A stretch of 64,000 nucleotides of DNA from Arthrobacter sp. Soc17.1.1.1 (GTDB lineage Bacteria; Actinomycetota; Actinomycetes; Actinomycetales; Micrococcaceae), in assembly GCF_036867195.1 (NCBI RefSeq), contig NZ_JBAJII010000003.1:1-64000 (forward strand). Direction: 5' to 3'. Positions 1 through 9,497 of this stretch are shown in pieces. A program made the position numbers and the translations under genes. The stretch's first letter is position 1, and each line of letters opens with the position of its first letter. A model generated the notes under the pieces. It saw only the letters and a program-made list of their open reading frames with translations. It was not told the origin of the DNA and did not search any database.

Positions 1-72
1 TCGCCGACCCCCGCGCTGGCCGGGGGCGGACAGCTGGACGTAGATGCCATCTATGGCGCGCGTGATCGGCAT
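1..72 (-). CDS. possible 5' end of a gene running off the left edge
   Basis: An ATG on the minus strand opens a frame that leaves the window after 24 codons (MPITRAIDGIYVQLSAPGQR then GGRR). A perfect TATAAT lies six bases upstream of the ATG, so the transcript would be leaderless, which is common in actinobacteria. The plus strand is also open from base 1 to a stop at 295-297, so the coding strand is undecided. The product is not recognised. Confidence 0.3.
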   Translation of the reverse strand, partial: MPITRAIDGIYVQLSAPGQRGGRR

Positions 73-379
73 GCTTGGATTATAGGGTGGCGGGCAACCC
101 GTCCACGGGCAGCAGCGGCACCCGCGGAGACTGAAACGCAGCTCTTTGTTGCGTCTCAGCAGCTAAGTCACGGCATCAAGGTGAGCAGTGAAGCCTATCT
201 TCCGTGGTGGATGCGGGGCAGGCTGCGAAAGAGCCAGGCGAAGCAGATGAGCGACATGTCCCCTGCAAATCCCGCCGCATTTCATGGGGTTGGATAAGCC
301 CGCCGGTACATTGATTCAGGGCATACGTTTTGAGCTGCGGCCACTACCCGCGGCGGTCAACATACCGAGAGGCATCCCA

Positions 380-1033
380 TTGAACAGGAAACGGTCTCAG
401 GAGAACCAGGACCGTCAGGCACGCCTGGCCGCCATCCAGGCCGAGCAGCGTGCCAGTGAACGCAAGCGCAACGCCTTGATCTTCGGTGGGATCGGCGCCG
501 TGATCCTCGCCGTCATCATCGCGGTGACTCTCGTGATCGTGAACCAGGTCCAGGTGAACCGTGAGCGTGAGGCAGCCGCCGCGCAGCCCATCGAAGGCAT
601 CGAAGAATACTCCGACGTCACGTTCAACCACGTTGAGGGCGCCGTCGAGTACAACCAGTCACCCCCGGTCGGCGGTGACCATAGCCCGGTCTGGACCAAC
701 TGTGGCGTCTACACCGAGCCCGTCCCCAGCGAGAATTCGGTCCACTCCATGGAGCACGGCGCCGTGTGGATGATGTACAACCCGAACATCGGGCAGGGAG
801 ACATCGACAAACTCACCGGCCTCGTCGGAACTCGCTCTCACGTGCTACTGAGCCCCTTCCCGGGCCTCGACACCCCGATCGCGGCCAGCGCGTGGGGCCT
901 GCAGCTGAAGGTCGACTCCGCCGACGATGCTCGGCTCGGCACCTTCCTCGACAAGTACATCCAGGGCGAGCAGACCCGCGAGCCCGGTGCCACCTGCTCC
1001 GGCGGCATCACCCCAGCAGGCCAGGCCTCCTGA
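380..1033 (+). CDS. DUF3105 membrane-anchored protein
   Basis: A 217-residue protein. A charged, coiled-coil-like N-terminus rich in Arg, Gln and Glu is followed by one transmembrane helix (about residues 35-58) and an extracellular DUF3105 domain with the family signatures VEYNQSPPVGGDHSPVWTNC and VHSMEHGAVW. Conserved His and Cys residues suggest metal or redox chemistry, but the biochemical role is unknown. The frame is open from 284, but I prefer the TTG at 380: a GAGAGG ribosome site sits just upstream and the family normally begins with the RQARLAAIQAEQ segment. In Micrococcales DUF3105 genes often accompany copper genes. The copper block here is far away unless the molecule is circular. 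Confidence 0.85.
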   Translation: MNRKRSQENQDRQARLAAIQAEQRASERKRNALIFGGIGAVILAVIIAVTLVIVNQVQVNREREAAAAQPIEGIEEYSDVTFNHVEGAVEYNQSPPVGGDHSPVWTNCGVYTEPVPSENSVHSMEHGAVWMMYNPNIGQGDIDKLTGLVGTRSHVLLSPFPGLDTPIAASAWGLQLKVDSADDARLGTFLDKYIQGEQTREPGATCSGGITPAGQAS

Positions 1034-1627
1034 GGCTCCTCCATCCCGTTCTCTGTAGCGCCAGTCAGTGCCAGAATCCATGTTGCGTTTAGAGACCTTC
1101 GCACTGCTACCTACCGACAACGGACAAACCATAGTTATCAACCTCGCTGGCATATCAAAACATCGCATCACAAAACCAAAACTTGCGGGGACCTCCTAGT
1201 GAAGTTCGGCGCAAAACCAATGCACCCCGAAACGACGGAAATTCCCATGTCTCGGAATCCTGTTTTGCGCTGATATTCTCATGAGAACTCTGTCGCAGCG
1301 AATAAATAAATCAGAATAGAGGGTAAAGTATTCCAAGAGCCTACTAAAGTGCACCACCATTCACACCGGCGCGCAACCCGCCACTCAAACGCTCTACTAC
1401 CCTCCTGCTCAACACTGTGAGCCATGCTTGGGTCGAATTGTTCGATGAACGGCGCGTGCCGTCTTTCAAACCGCCTACGAAAGTGACGCTGAATGCGTCA
1501 GAGTGGTCCCCCTCAATCATCCTGCGTACTTTGCGACCGCCAGTTGGCGCCTGATCATGTCACTCATGAAGTCGGTCACGGCCGTTTCCTCTCGGATCAA
1601 GCCCTACCCTCACAGACTGCTTTCCAG

Positions 1628-1753
1628 TCATCTTTCGGGGGCAGCACCTGCCGCCCCCGAAACGAAAAGCTCAAGAGGACTTCGGACCTTCAACCGGTGG
1701 AAGACAATGCCGAACGCCACCGCAATCACCACTTGAACCCAGAACAGTTGCAC
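1628..1753 (-). pseudogene. short fragment resembling the start of a DctA-type transporter
   Basis: A GTG-started 41-codon frame whose first 22 residues (MQLFWVQVVIAVAFGIVFHR, then LK) look like the first helix of dicarboxylate/amino acid:cation symporters of the DctA/GltP family. The remainder does not match and the frame stops. If real it is only a remnant. The similarity is judged by eye and could be chance for a hydrophobic segment. Confidence 0.25.
1633..1662. terminator. strong GC hairpin
   Basis: A perfect 10-bp inverted repeat (TTTCGGGGGC ... GCCCCCGAAA) around a 10-nt loop. The stem begins with TTT and ends with AAA, so a terminator-like signal exists on both strands. No intact gene ends here, consistent with a leftover terminator in eroded DNA. 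Confidence 0.5.
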
Positions 1754-2058
1754 CGCTTAAGGTGATGGATTTAGTTGGTCGGCCAGACTTACAACGGCTA
1801 TCGACCCTCACACTTCAGGTAAGTACCGGAGATGAGCGGTGACCGGCCCCTGCTACGACCCATCTAGATCTCCAGGATTACGGGCCGGAGAGGCACGTCG
1901 GTGGAGCGCGGTCAGTACGGCAATATCACTGTGAATCAGCTATCACACGCACTTGTCTTTCAGCAGCTGCAAGTGCAAAACCCCACAAACCCCCCTCGTG
2001 ACTCCAGTAATTGACCTCATCTCAACGCATGTTGCAGATCTGTGTTGATGGCCTGTCC

Positions 2059-2532
2059 TCAAGGATGCGAGAACAGGTTAGAGGGTGCCGGGACAACAAG
2101 CAGGGGCTTGTTGGCCGGTGCGTGCTTTGTGGCTGTGCAACCCTTGAAGGGGCCCTTGCTATAGAAAAGGGCTCGCATCGTCGGGTCTGCGTAGTTCCGC
2201 CACCAATCAGCCATGCCCGTGCCCCCATCCAGCCGAAGGGTTTCCCAGGCCCTCCACAGGGCGCTGAGGCGGCTGACAGCCTCTGTGTGCGCCCACCAGC
2301 TGCTGCACCAGGTGAACTCCTTGTCATGCCCCATCGGATCCAAGGGGCGTGCATAGTGACTGACGAGGAAGTCAGTAACGAACACCTCGAGGTTCGGAAA
2401 GAACAGCCTGGGCTCATCCTGCGAGGCGTCAGCGCCTTCTGACGTCTCATCCTCGTCCCTGCCGTGGACGAGTCGGTCGAACTCGTCGTCAGGCTCGAAC
2501 TTCTCGGGCTGAAATGGCGAATGCATCTCCAT
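2059..2532 (-). CDS. DUF4913 protein, last gene of the conjugation operon
   Basis: A 157-residue protein with an acidic N-terminus and a DUF4913 domain, recognisable by FVTDFLVSHYARPLDP, WCSSWWAHTEAVSRLSALWR and ADPTMRALFYSKGPF. The Trp/His-rich core is typical of a family confined mostly to actinobacterial plasmids and integrative elements; its function is unknown. The ATG is six bases downstream of the coupling-protein stop, and the preceding AAGGAGT ribosome site overlaps that stop, so the two genes are probably translationally coupled. Its position at the end of the transfer operon suggests an accessory role in mating rather than a core channel component. Confidence 0.8.
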   Translation of the reverse strand: MEMHSPFQPEKFEPDDEFDRLVHGRDEDETSEGADASQDEPRLFFPNLEVFVTDFLVSHYARPLDPMGHDKEFTWCSSWWAHTEAVSRLSALWRAWETLRLDGGTGMADWWRNYADPTMRALFYSKGPFKGCTATKHAPANKPLLVVPAPSNLFSHP

Positions 2533-2538
2533 ACGCGG

Positions 2539-4365
2539 CTACTCCTTCACCATGGCCGACCAGCGGTTCCCACCGGCAGGTACGGTAGTTGGTTCTTGCA
2601 CCTCAACCACAGGTCCAGCTGCAGGTTTGACTGCAGGTTTAAGGGCAGCGGGAGGCGCGGACCGTATGGTCTCGAACCCCGCCACCTTGTCTGCGTAGGG
2701 CCGGTCGCTAATCGGCACTGTGCGGAGCAGGGCGGCGCGGGAGCCGGAACCGAGCATGACGGCCCGGCCCTTGGGCATCGCGGCGAGATCCGCGACGGAG
2801 AGGATGTCGTCAGTAGAGTCCTGGCGGCTCGTGGAGCGGCTGTCCTTCTGCCTCGAGGTCGACACCGCCGTGTACCGGTACTGGCCCACGAGGTCGGAGA
2901 GCATCTTCAAGAAGCCCTCTTCCTTCACGTTGCCGCCGTAGGTGAAGACGTTGGCCGTGGAAAACAGCTTTTTCATCCCTGACTCGCCCCACACATCCAC
3001 CCCTTGAGACCAGGATTGTAGGAATGTAGAAACCACGATCCCTCGGGAACCGTAATGGCTGTAGAGGTCGGGCAGGTTCCCCCACCGGCACACGTTCGCA
3101 GCCTCATCGAGAACACAGACCATCGGAACAGCCAGGCGGCCACCTGGCTGGGTGGCCGCGTATTCTTCGGCTGCGGTCGCCGTGGCCACGGTCAGGGACG
3201 TCACCAGCGGACCTGCAGTGCCGGCGCCTTCCTTGGACAGCGCATAGAGGGTGTTCTTGCCCTTAATGAACTCCTCGGGGATGAACTGCGGCCGCGGATC
3301 ATTCGGCCCGCTGGGGTTCACCCAGGGGGCGATCTTCTCGTTCTTCAGGCACGTGGCCATCTGCCGTGCGGTGCCGTAGACGCCTTCGCGCTGCTTGTCC
3401 GGGAGTGACATCGTGCTGCCCATGGAGTCGGCTTCTTTCAGCCACCCGGCCTCGAGGAGCAACGTGGAGGCTTCCCTTTCCTCGGGGTGGGACAGCCACG
3501 AGTGGACCTGGCTGATGGGCCGATCACCAGCCGCTGCAGCGAGCAGGTATCCGGCGAGCAGGTCCTTGCCGGCTGTGTCGAAGTACGCGTCAGCCTTGGC
3601 CCCTACGGGCCGGGAGCCGAGGGCGAAGTTGTTCGCCATCTCCGCGGCGCGTTCGGCGTCGATGACGTAGCTGAGGGGGTTCCACCACCAGGTGGGCTTT
3701 TCGTTCGCGACGCCCTGCGGGTCGAAGATCCACACGTCGCCATTCTCGGCGCGGATGTCGCGGGTCAAATCCGACAGGTCACGCTTGTTCGACGTTGCGA
3801 TCACAGGGCCGGGTGCCTCGATGATCGAGGGTGCGGCCTGCGTCGTGGTCTTACCGGTGCGGGTGCCCCAGATGTGCAGGAGGGTGTCCTCCCACGACGC
3901 GTAGAGCGTGTTCCCGCCGCGCACCATGCGCCCGATCATCACGCCGGATGACTGGTCAGCACTGAGGCCGAAGCGGGCGGCTTTGGCTTTGACCTGCTTC
4001 TCGGTGAAGGGTGCAACGTCTTTCAGGGACGCCATCTTCACGGCGGCGCGGTCGTGCTTGACGATCTTTTTGCCCTTGCGGATGCTCATGACGATATACA
4101 GGACGAACAGTGCCAGGAGCACGACGCCTGCGATGATCGCCAGAGTGATCTCGGTGGAACGCCACGGCATGATGCCGGTGAAGTTACCCAGAGACCGCGG
4201 CCAGAACCCGGTCGGGATTCCGTCGGGCCTTGGTGTGAGCTGGTGCCCGAGGGTGTTCAGCCCGTACAACGCTCCCGGGACGCCGACGAGAGCGACGATA
4301 AGAATGACCAGCAGTGCGGCCTCGCCGCCGAGTCCGGACGTGTGTTTGCGGTCCAGTGAGCTCAC
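2539..4365 (-). CDS. VirD4/TraG-type type IV coupling ATPase
   Basis: A 608-residue membrane ATPase. Two N-terminal transmembrane helices (about residues 12-35 and 70-95) are followed by a motor domain with Walker A GTRTGKTT near residue 165 and Walker B VPMVCVLDEAAN near 420, then a TraM-recognition/TraG-like C-terminus. Coupling proteins of this type bring DNA to the mating channel and energise its export. The start is the GTG whose last two bases fall in the TGA of the VirB4-like gene (GTGA overlap). The open frame extends further upstream, but there it only overlaps the neighbour in another frame. Length and architecture are normal for actinobacterial TraG/TraD proteins. Confidence 0.9.
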   Translation of the reverse strand: MSSLDRKHTSGLGGEAALLVILIVALVGVPGALYGLNTLGHQLTPRPDGIPTGFWPRSLGNFTGIMPWRSTEITLAIIAGVVLLALFVLYIVMSIRKGKKIVKHDRAAVKMASLKDVAPFTEKQVKAKAARFGLSADQSSGVMIGRMVRGGNTLYASWEDTLLHIWGTRTGKTTTQAAPSIIEAPGPVIATSNKRDLSDLTRDIRAENGDVWIFDPQGVANEKPTWWWNPLSYVIDAERAAEMANNFALGSRPVGAKADAYFDTAGKDLLAGYLLAAAAGDRPISQVHSWLSHPEEREASTLLLEAGWLKEADSMGSTMSLPDKQREGVYGTARQMATCLKNEKIAPWVNPSGPNDPRPQFIPEEFIKGKNTLYALSKEGAGTAGPLVTSLTVATATAAEEYAATQPGGRLAVPMVCVLDEAANVCRWGNLPDLYSHYGSRGIVVSTFLQSWSQGVDVWGESGMKKLFSTANVFTYGGNVKEEGFLKMLSDLVGQYRYTAVSTSRQKDSRSTSRQDSTDDILSVADLAAMPKGRAVMLGSGSRAALLRTVPISDRPYADKVAGFETIRSAPPAALKPAVKPAAGPVVEVQEPTTVPAGGNRWSAMVKE

Positions 4366-6146
4366 AGCTCGCCTCGTTCCTCTGCCGCGGTTCGCTTGGC
4401 CTTGTGCCACTTCTTCTCGGTGTCGTGGACGCGCGACCGGCGCTCGGTGGGTGTGAACTCCATCGAGAACGGGATGCCGGCCCGGGAGCCGACCTTGATG
4501 AAGAACTTGCCCTGGCCTGGTGGGGGCTGGGTGGAACGGTCGTCGTTGTACCAGGCGGCGTTGTCGTCGTCCTCGAGCCACGCAGCCAGCTCATCGTCCG
4601 TGAACGACTGATCGGTCCGCCGGAACACGTCGTCGTTGGTGTAGCGCATCGCGTCCTCGCCGGCCCGGTTCCAGGCGGGTGGGTCCTGCCATGCTGCGAG
4701 CTGTTCCTGCTCCCGGTTGCTCAACGGCACCGACTGGGTGAGCAGCGGCATCTCGGAGCGGGCGAGACCGCCCAGGATCTTGATGCCGCAGCGGTCCATG
4801 ATGCCCTGGGCTTTGTGCCGGTCCGCTTCGTCCTTGACGGCTTTGAGGTCCGATGGGGTGTGGGAGGCCATGATCTGCCCGACGCCCCACTCACGGTTCA
4901 GACGGGTGAGTGCGTTGACCTGATCCACGATGCCGGGACCGGCCGCGAGGGTGTTCCACAGCTCATCGAGGATCACCAGGAACCTTTGACGCTCGATCAC
5001 GCCATCGTCAGCGAGCATGTTCGAGGTCGTGACGGTCCCGAACCCGGCCGACCAGCACGCCATGAGCGTTGCCGCCCGCAGGTCATTCTCGGCCTGCGAG
5101 ATCCGGGACAGGTCAAACGCCATCGGCGTCGTCGCGTCGATCTTATGGGTGGACTGCTTGGAGAACATGTCCCCGAACGCGCCAGCGCCGCAGAGCGAGT
5201 TCAGCGAGGACTCTAGGCCTTCGGTGATCGTGTCGTACCGTTCGTCGCTGCCACGGTCCAGAGCGACCTCCCGCACCTGCGCGGGACGGCTTTTGAGGAC
5301 GGCCCGCAGGTCGTCCATGAGGGGGACGGTGCCGGCGGGGTTGTGTTCGGCTTCGAGGACCATCAGGCACCGGTCGAGGATCGACTCCTCACGCTCGTCG
5401 AGGGGCTTCTTGCGCAGGATGGCGATGAGCGCGGCGATGAGTCCGCGACGTCGTGCGTGGAGTTCGGTGAGCAGTTCTTCCCGCTTTACCGGGGACAGTC
5501 GGGTCGCAGCTTCCAGGGCGCCGGCATCATCGAGGGGGTTGATGTGGCCGATGCCGCGACCGAGTGGCAGGCCCTTGCCGCCGAGCTGCACGATCATGTC
5601 GATGTGTTCGCCCTTGATGTCCCCGAGGATCATCGGATTCACCCCGAACGCGCACAGCCCGATTGCCATGCGGCGCAGCAGCGAGGACTTCCCCAGACCG
5701 GGGTTCGCCATGACGAACGCGGACGGGTTCGAAATCAGGCGGACGTTCTGGAACCACGAAATCGGGTCACAGCACACCGGCTCGTTCGAGAGCAGGTTCC
5801 GGCCCAGCGGCACACCTTCCAGGGGTGCGCCGCCGCCCATCGGGAACGGGTACAACCCGCAGACCTGATAGTTCGTGCCGCGCATCTCCTTCACCGGGTG
5901 CAGCAGCTGCGCCTCACCCATCCCACGGCCCTTGAACCCACGGGGCCCCGGACGCATCGCGGCCTTCACCGCAGTGCTGCCGGTCCGAGCCTTCTTCGCA
6001 CCCTTGGTGCCGCTCTTGCCTCGGCCCTTCGCTTTCGACGGAGCCTTCGTGCCTAGCTTCGCGAGAACCCGAGCCCAGGCTCCGTCAGGAACCTGCCCCG
6101 GGCTGCCTGGGTTGAAGGAGCCGGCAGCGGGGTTGAGTGCGGCCAT
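4362..6146 (-). CDS. VirB4-like conjugation ATPase
   Basis: A 594-residue cytoplasmic ATPase. A basic Lys/Gly/Ala-rich N-terminus (about 80 residues) leads into a P-loop domain with Walker A ANPGLGKSSLLRR near residue 152, Walker B RFLVILDELWNTL near 385, and a downstream IMASHTPSDL segment that fits the VirB4/TraC sensor region. VirB4 ATPases power pilus or channel assembly in type IV secretion. The start ATG shares its A with the stop of the SCO6880-like gene (TAATG), indicating translational coupling. The protein lacks the long N-terminal VirB4 domain of proteobacteria; the neighbouring SCO6880-like protein may supply it, which is inference. Confidence 0.85.
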   Translation of the reverse strand: MAALNPAAGSFNPGSPGQVPDGAWARVLAKLGTKAPSKAKGRGKSGTKGAKKARTGSTAVKAAMRPGPRGFKGRGMGEAQLLHPVKEMRGTNYQVCGLYPFPMGGGAPLEGVPLGRNLLSNEPVCCDPISWFQNVRLISNPSAFVMANPGLGKSSLLRRMAIGLCAFGVNPMILGDIKGEHIDMIVQLGGKGLPLGRGIGHINPLDDAGALEAATRLSPVKREELLTELHARRRGLIAALIAILRKKPLDEREESILDRCLMVLEAEHNPAGTVPLMDDLRAVLKSRPAQVREVALDRGSDERYDTITEGLESSLNSLCGAGAFGDMFSKQSTHKIDATTPMAFDLSRISQAENDLRAATLMACWSAGFGTVTTSNMLADDGVIERQRFLVILDELWNTLAAGPGIVDQVNALTRLNREWGVGQIMASHTPSDLKAVKDEADRHKAQGIMDRCGIKILGGLARSEMPLLTQSVPLSNREQEQLAAWQDPPAWNRAGEDAMRYTNDDVFRRTDQSFTDDELAAWLEDDDNAAWYNDDRSTQPPPGQGKFFIKVGSRAGIPFSMEFTPTERRSRVHDTEKKWHKAKRTAAEERGEL

Positions 6147-7663
6147 TAGAGTGCGTCCCTTACAGTCTTGGGCAGTGCCAGGTGGTCGGGAATGACGATG
6201 CCCAGCGGCAGTCCGGCGGCGAAGGTCGAGTCCTGCGCCCCGTAAGCCTCCTCGAGGCGGATACGAGCCGACGCGCCAAGGTTCTCGATCGCGGCCTCTG
6301 CCTCGGGCAGGTCCTCCTTGTGCCGGACAGTCGCGGTGACGATCATCGCGAAGTTCAGCAGACCTGCTCCGTCGGCCTCTTCCTCCGCCGTGGCTTTCGC
6401 CGCCCGCGTCTCACGGCTGTCCCGCGACGTCGCGCGGTTCCGTGAAGAGGCGTTGAACGTTGCGGTGTTGACGTCGTTCTCGACCAGCTGCGCGGCGCGC
6501 GCCGGGTCGATGGGACGGTAGAGCATCGTCACGCGCTTACGCACGACCTCAGGAGTCGGCGCGACGAGGGACTGCAGCACGTTCGCCTGAATGGTGGAGC
6601 GGGGCGGCACGGACATCGCCCACGTCTTCGACCACGCGTTGTTGTGGTGGTAGGTGTCCCAAAACGCGTCAGCGGCCTGCGGTCCCACCTCGTTCCAGTC
6701 CAGCTGAGGTGCCTTGCCTTCGGAGTGGGCGCGGTCGAACAGGATCGCCTCGGCCGGGTCGTAGGCCACCCGAATGACCTCGCACAGCTCCTGTGCGGAC
6801 AAGGGGGTCGAGACGCCGGCCCCGGTATCCCCCAAGCTCAGGGTCAGGTTCGGCAGGCGCGCCGCGAGGTCGTTGGCGACCTCATCGGCCTTGCGAAGCT
6901 TCCCGCCCGGGCGCAGCGTGGCCTTGAACGTCACCGCGATGTACGCGCGGGTGACTGTCGCACCGGTGGGCAGGGCCCGTACGGTCTCGTTCATGATGTC
7001 GCGGGCGAACTGGGGTGCGTTCGGGTCCATCCGATTCTCGACCTTACGAGCGAGCCGGAACCCGGAATCCGGTGCGGTCTCGATCGTCGCGGACGCGGCA
7101 ATCAGGCCGGGCTCGTCGGTAAGCATGCCCAGCCAATGCGACCACCGGTCGACCCAGCGGTTGATCTGCTCCTGGTCGACCATCCCGCCACCGTCAGGCT
7201 CGGAGCCGAGCACCACGGTGTAGTGGTTCTTCACCGGGATGTGGAGCAGAGCGAAGGGGCGACCGTAGCCGTCGGTGTGCTCACTGATGGTCGAGCGAGC
7301 CGAAATACCCGGCAGCTGCGTCGTTCCCGAGGGGACACGGCTGATCGGTCCCGCCCGGTACACGTTCGCCCCGGCATAGCGGGCGTTCATCCACCCGAAG
7401 CGGCGCATGATGCGCTCGATCATCGTGCGGCCGTGCTTGTTCTTTTGCATTGACAGCAGGATCAACAGTCCGATCAGCAGCTCGAAGACCAGGGCCAGCA
7501 TCCACTGGCCGAGCATCATCAACACCACCCCGACGACGACGCCGAGGATCAGGATCACCGTGCCGGCCGTAGACAGCCCGGCCAGACCCTTGCTGGTCGG
7601 CAACCGGTAGTTGCCGTAGATGCGTGGTCGGACGTCGGGGGTCTTAGCTTCGGTTTGCGCCAT
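6146..7663 (-). CDS. SCO6880-like conjugation membrane protein
   Basis: A 505-residue protein with two close transmembrane helices (about residues 30-72) and a long soluble domain containing the IYGNYRLPTSKGLAGLSTAG start and the HIPVKNHYTVVLGSEPDGGG segment typical of the SCO6880 family. These proteins lie beside the VirB4-like ATPase in many actinobacterial conjugative elements and are thought to be the inner-membrane partner of the motor. The ATG lies inside the end of the VirB6-like gene (20-bp overlap), and the stop overlaps the VirB4 start. No catalytic motif is visible. Confidence 0.85.
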   Translation of the reverse strand: MAQTEAKTPDVRPRIYGNYRLPTSKGLAGLSTAGTVILILGVVVGVVLMMLGQWMLALVFELLIGLLILLSMQKNKHGRTMIERIMRRFGWMNARYAGANVYRAGPISRVPSGTTQLPGISARSTISEHTDGYGRPFALLHIPVKNHYTVVLGSEPDGGGMVDQEQINRWVDRWSHWLGMLTDEPGLIAASATIETAPDSGFRLARKVENRMDPNAPQFARDIMNETVRALPTGATVTRAYIAVTFKATLRPGGKLRKADEVANDLAARLPNLTLSLGDTGAGVSTPLSAQELCEVIRVAYDPAEAILFDRAHSEGKAPQLDWNEVGPQAADAFWDTYHHNNAWSKTWAMSVPPRSTIQANVLQSLVAPTPEVVRKRVTMLYRPIDPARAAQLVENDVNTATFNASSRNRATSRDSRETRAAKATAEEEADGAGLLNFAMIVTATVRHKEDLPEAEAAIENLGASARIRLEEAYGAQDSTFAAGLPLGIVIPDHLALPKTVRDAL

Positions 7664-9497
7664 CAGTGCGGTCCTCGTTCCCAGTGTTGTTCGAGACTTC
7701 GTTCTTCAACTGCTGTGCCTGCTTCTGAATCTGCGCAGCTCCCTGCCTCAGCGCAGCGCCCGCCGGGCCAGCTGCACCGGATGCACCCTTAGGTCCAGCT
7801 GCTCTCGCACCCGCCGGCCCTCCAGCTGTCTGGGGCGGAATAGCCCCCTGAGCCGAAGGCTTAGCCCCCGACTCCCCAGCTGACGGCGCGGGAGACTTCG
7901 GGAGGCTGCTCGAACCGCCCTGTCCGCTACCCGAACCGGTTTGAGCGCCTTCCTGGACGGCACCCTGGACGGCTTCGCCGCCCTTCTTGATTGCCTGCCC
8001 AGCAACCATCGCTGCAGCTACGGGAGGCGCGGCAGCAGCCGCACCAGCGCCTGCCCCTGCCCCTGCGGTACTGCCAGCCCCTGCCGTAGTGCTCGTTGCT
8101 GATCCGGTCGGGACTGCTTTCGAGCCGCCGCCGGTCACGTCTGCGCCCTTTGGTGCGGCACCGTCACCGCTACCGTCCCCGCCGCCCTTCGGAGCGGCTG
8201 ACGACTTCTCCGACTTCGCCGGAGGTCCTTGCGGTGGTGCCTGGCTACCGAATCCTTGTCCTCCACGCGGAGTGCGGGACGCACCCTGCGGGATCGCCGC
8301 ACCCAACGCAGCGAAGCCCATCGCGGCCCCACCACCGCCACCGGAGGACGCCATGGCGCCCAGCGCCGGGCTAAGAAACCCGATGAGAACCGGCAGAGCG
8401 ACAACGGACGCGAGGATCAGCATGAGGCCAGCGGAGAACTGAAGGAGCGCCTGACCCGAGAACAGGCCAGAGGTCGTCATCTGGATCCCGGTCGCATAAA
8501 TCAGTGCTGCGGCTGGCTTGTAGAAGGCAAAGGCGAGAGTCCACGCGATGATCTTGCTGAACCAGCTCTTACCCGTCTCGGTGTTCATGAACGCCGCCGA
8601 CAGTGGCAAGACACCTGCGATGAGGAACAGCATCGCCGTGCGCAGGACCATGAGCATGATCTGCACGATGTTCACCAGGACCGCGAGCAGCCCACCGACG
8701 ATGATGAGCATCTGGTTGCCCATCAGGAACGTCGCGCTGGACGTGCCAGTGTCCTCCATTCCCAGCAGCATCTGCACATCAGCCTGGAAATCATTCCCGA
8801 CACCAGCCTGAATGATCTGCTCGGCCAGAGCATCGGTCGCTCCGAGGAGCACGTTGAGGAGGGCGACACCCGAGGCGGTCACGATAGCCAGCGTCAGGAG
8901 TCCCTTGAGAAGGTCCTGCGCCGGTTCGGCGCGCTGGGACCACACCATCCGGACGCCGGCGACGATCATGCTGATAGCCGCCAGCGCGAGAGTCAGATAG
9001 AAGGTCTGATCCTGCACGAAGCCAACGGCCGGAGCCGACGAGGCTGCGCGTCGAGGAACGATATAGCCGACGAGAGAGGTGGCCCCACCAACAAGGGTTG
9101 CCCCACCGAACACGATCGTGGCCGTGTTTACCAGGCCCGCACCATCCCCACGTCGAGCATTCGTCACCAGCGCGATGCCCAGCAGGATGATGGCGATCGT
9201 GCTGATGCCCAACCCGATCCACGTCGCATAGCCGAGGATCGTGGCAACCTGATCGTTGAATGCGCCCCCAGCAGGAGCGTCCGCGGAACCAGTCTGACCT
9301 GTTGTCAGGTCACCAGCGTCGATCGTCGTCCACAGCGTGCCGAGCTGCGCGATCGTCGCGACGAGGGCAGCCTGAACGGCATCAGCAATGGCTTCGATGG
9401 CATTACCAGCTGCACCAGTGATTGCGTTGGATACGCCTTCCTTGACGGTGCAAAGGGGATCAAACCCATCACAAACATCCTTGGCAACTTCAGCCAC
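7644..9497 (-). CDS. VirB6/TrbL-like polytopic channel protein
   Basis: About 617 residues: six to eight hydrophobic segments over the first 400 residues, then a roughly 210-residue tail of Gly, Ala, Pro, Ser and Gln. This is the usual build of TrbL/VirB6 proteins in Gram-positive conjugation systems, where the membrane core forms part of the translocation channel. Two in-frame GTG starts are possible. I prefer the one whose GTGGCTGA overlaps the stop of the upstream gene, because every junction in this operon overlaps. The other GTG, 60 bases upstream, would add 20 residues. The low-complexity tail is encoded by imperfect short repeats and may vary between strains. Confidence 0.8.
   Translation of the reverse strand: MAEVAKDVCDGFDPLCTVKEGVSNAITGAAGNAIEAIADAVQAALVATIAQLGTLWTTIDAGDLTTGQTGSADAPAGGAFNDQVATILGYATWIGLGISTIAIILLGIALVTNARRGDGAGLVNTATIVFGGATLVGGATSLVGYIVPRRAASSAPAVGFVQDQTFYLTLALAAISMIVAGVRMVWSQRAEPAQDLLKGLLTLAIVTASGVALLNVLLGATDALAEQIIQAGVGNDFQADVQMLLGMEDTGTSSATFLMGNQMLIIVGGLLAVLVNIVQIMLMVLRTAMLFLIAGVLPLSAAFMNTETGKSWFSKIIAWTLAFAFYKPAAALIYATGIQMTTSGLFSGQALLQFSAGLMLILASVVALPVLIGFLSPALGAMASSGGGGGAAMGFAALGAAIPQGASRTPRGGQGFGSQAPPQGPPAKSEKSSAAPKGGGDGSGDGAAPKGADVTGGGSKAVPTGSATSTTAGAGSTAGAGAGAGAAAAAPPVAAAMVAGQAIKKGGEAVQGAVQEGAQTGSGSGQGGSSSLPKSPAPSAGESGAKPSAQGAIPPQTAGGPAGARAAGPKGASGAAGPAGAALRQGAAQIQKQAQQLKNEVSNNTGNEDRTDGANRS

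Larger units (their letters stand above)
1034..2058. other. gene-poor stretch with decayed DNA
   Basis: No convincing intact gene in about 1 kb. Bases 1080-1380 are clearly AT-richer than the surroundings. Open frames at 1493-1765 and around 2011-2450 lack family resemblance; the latter are shadows of the DUF4913 gene. One hairpin and one possible transporter fragment are listed separately. Confidence 0.5.
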
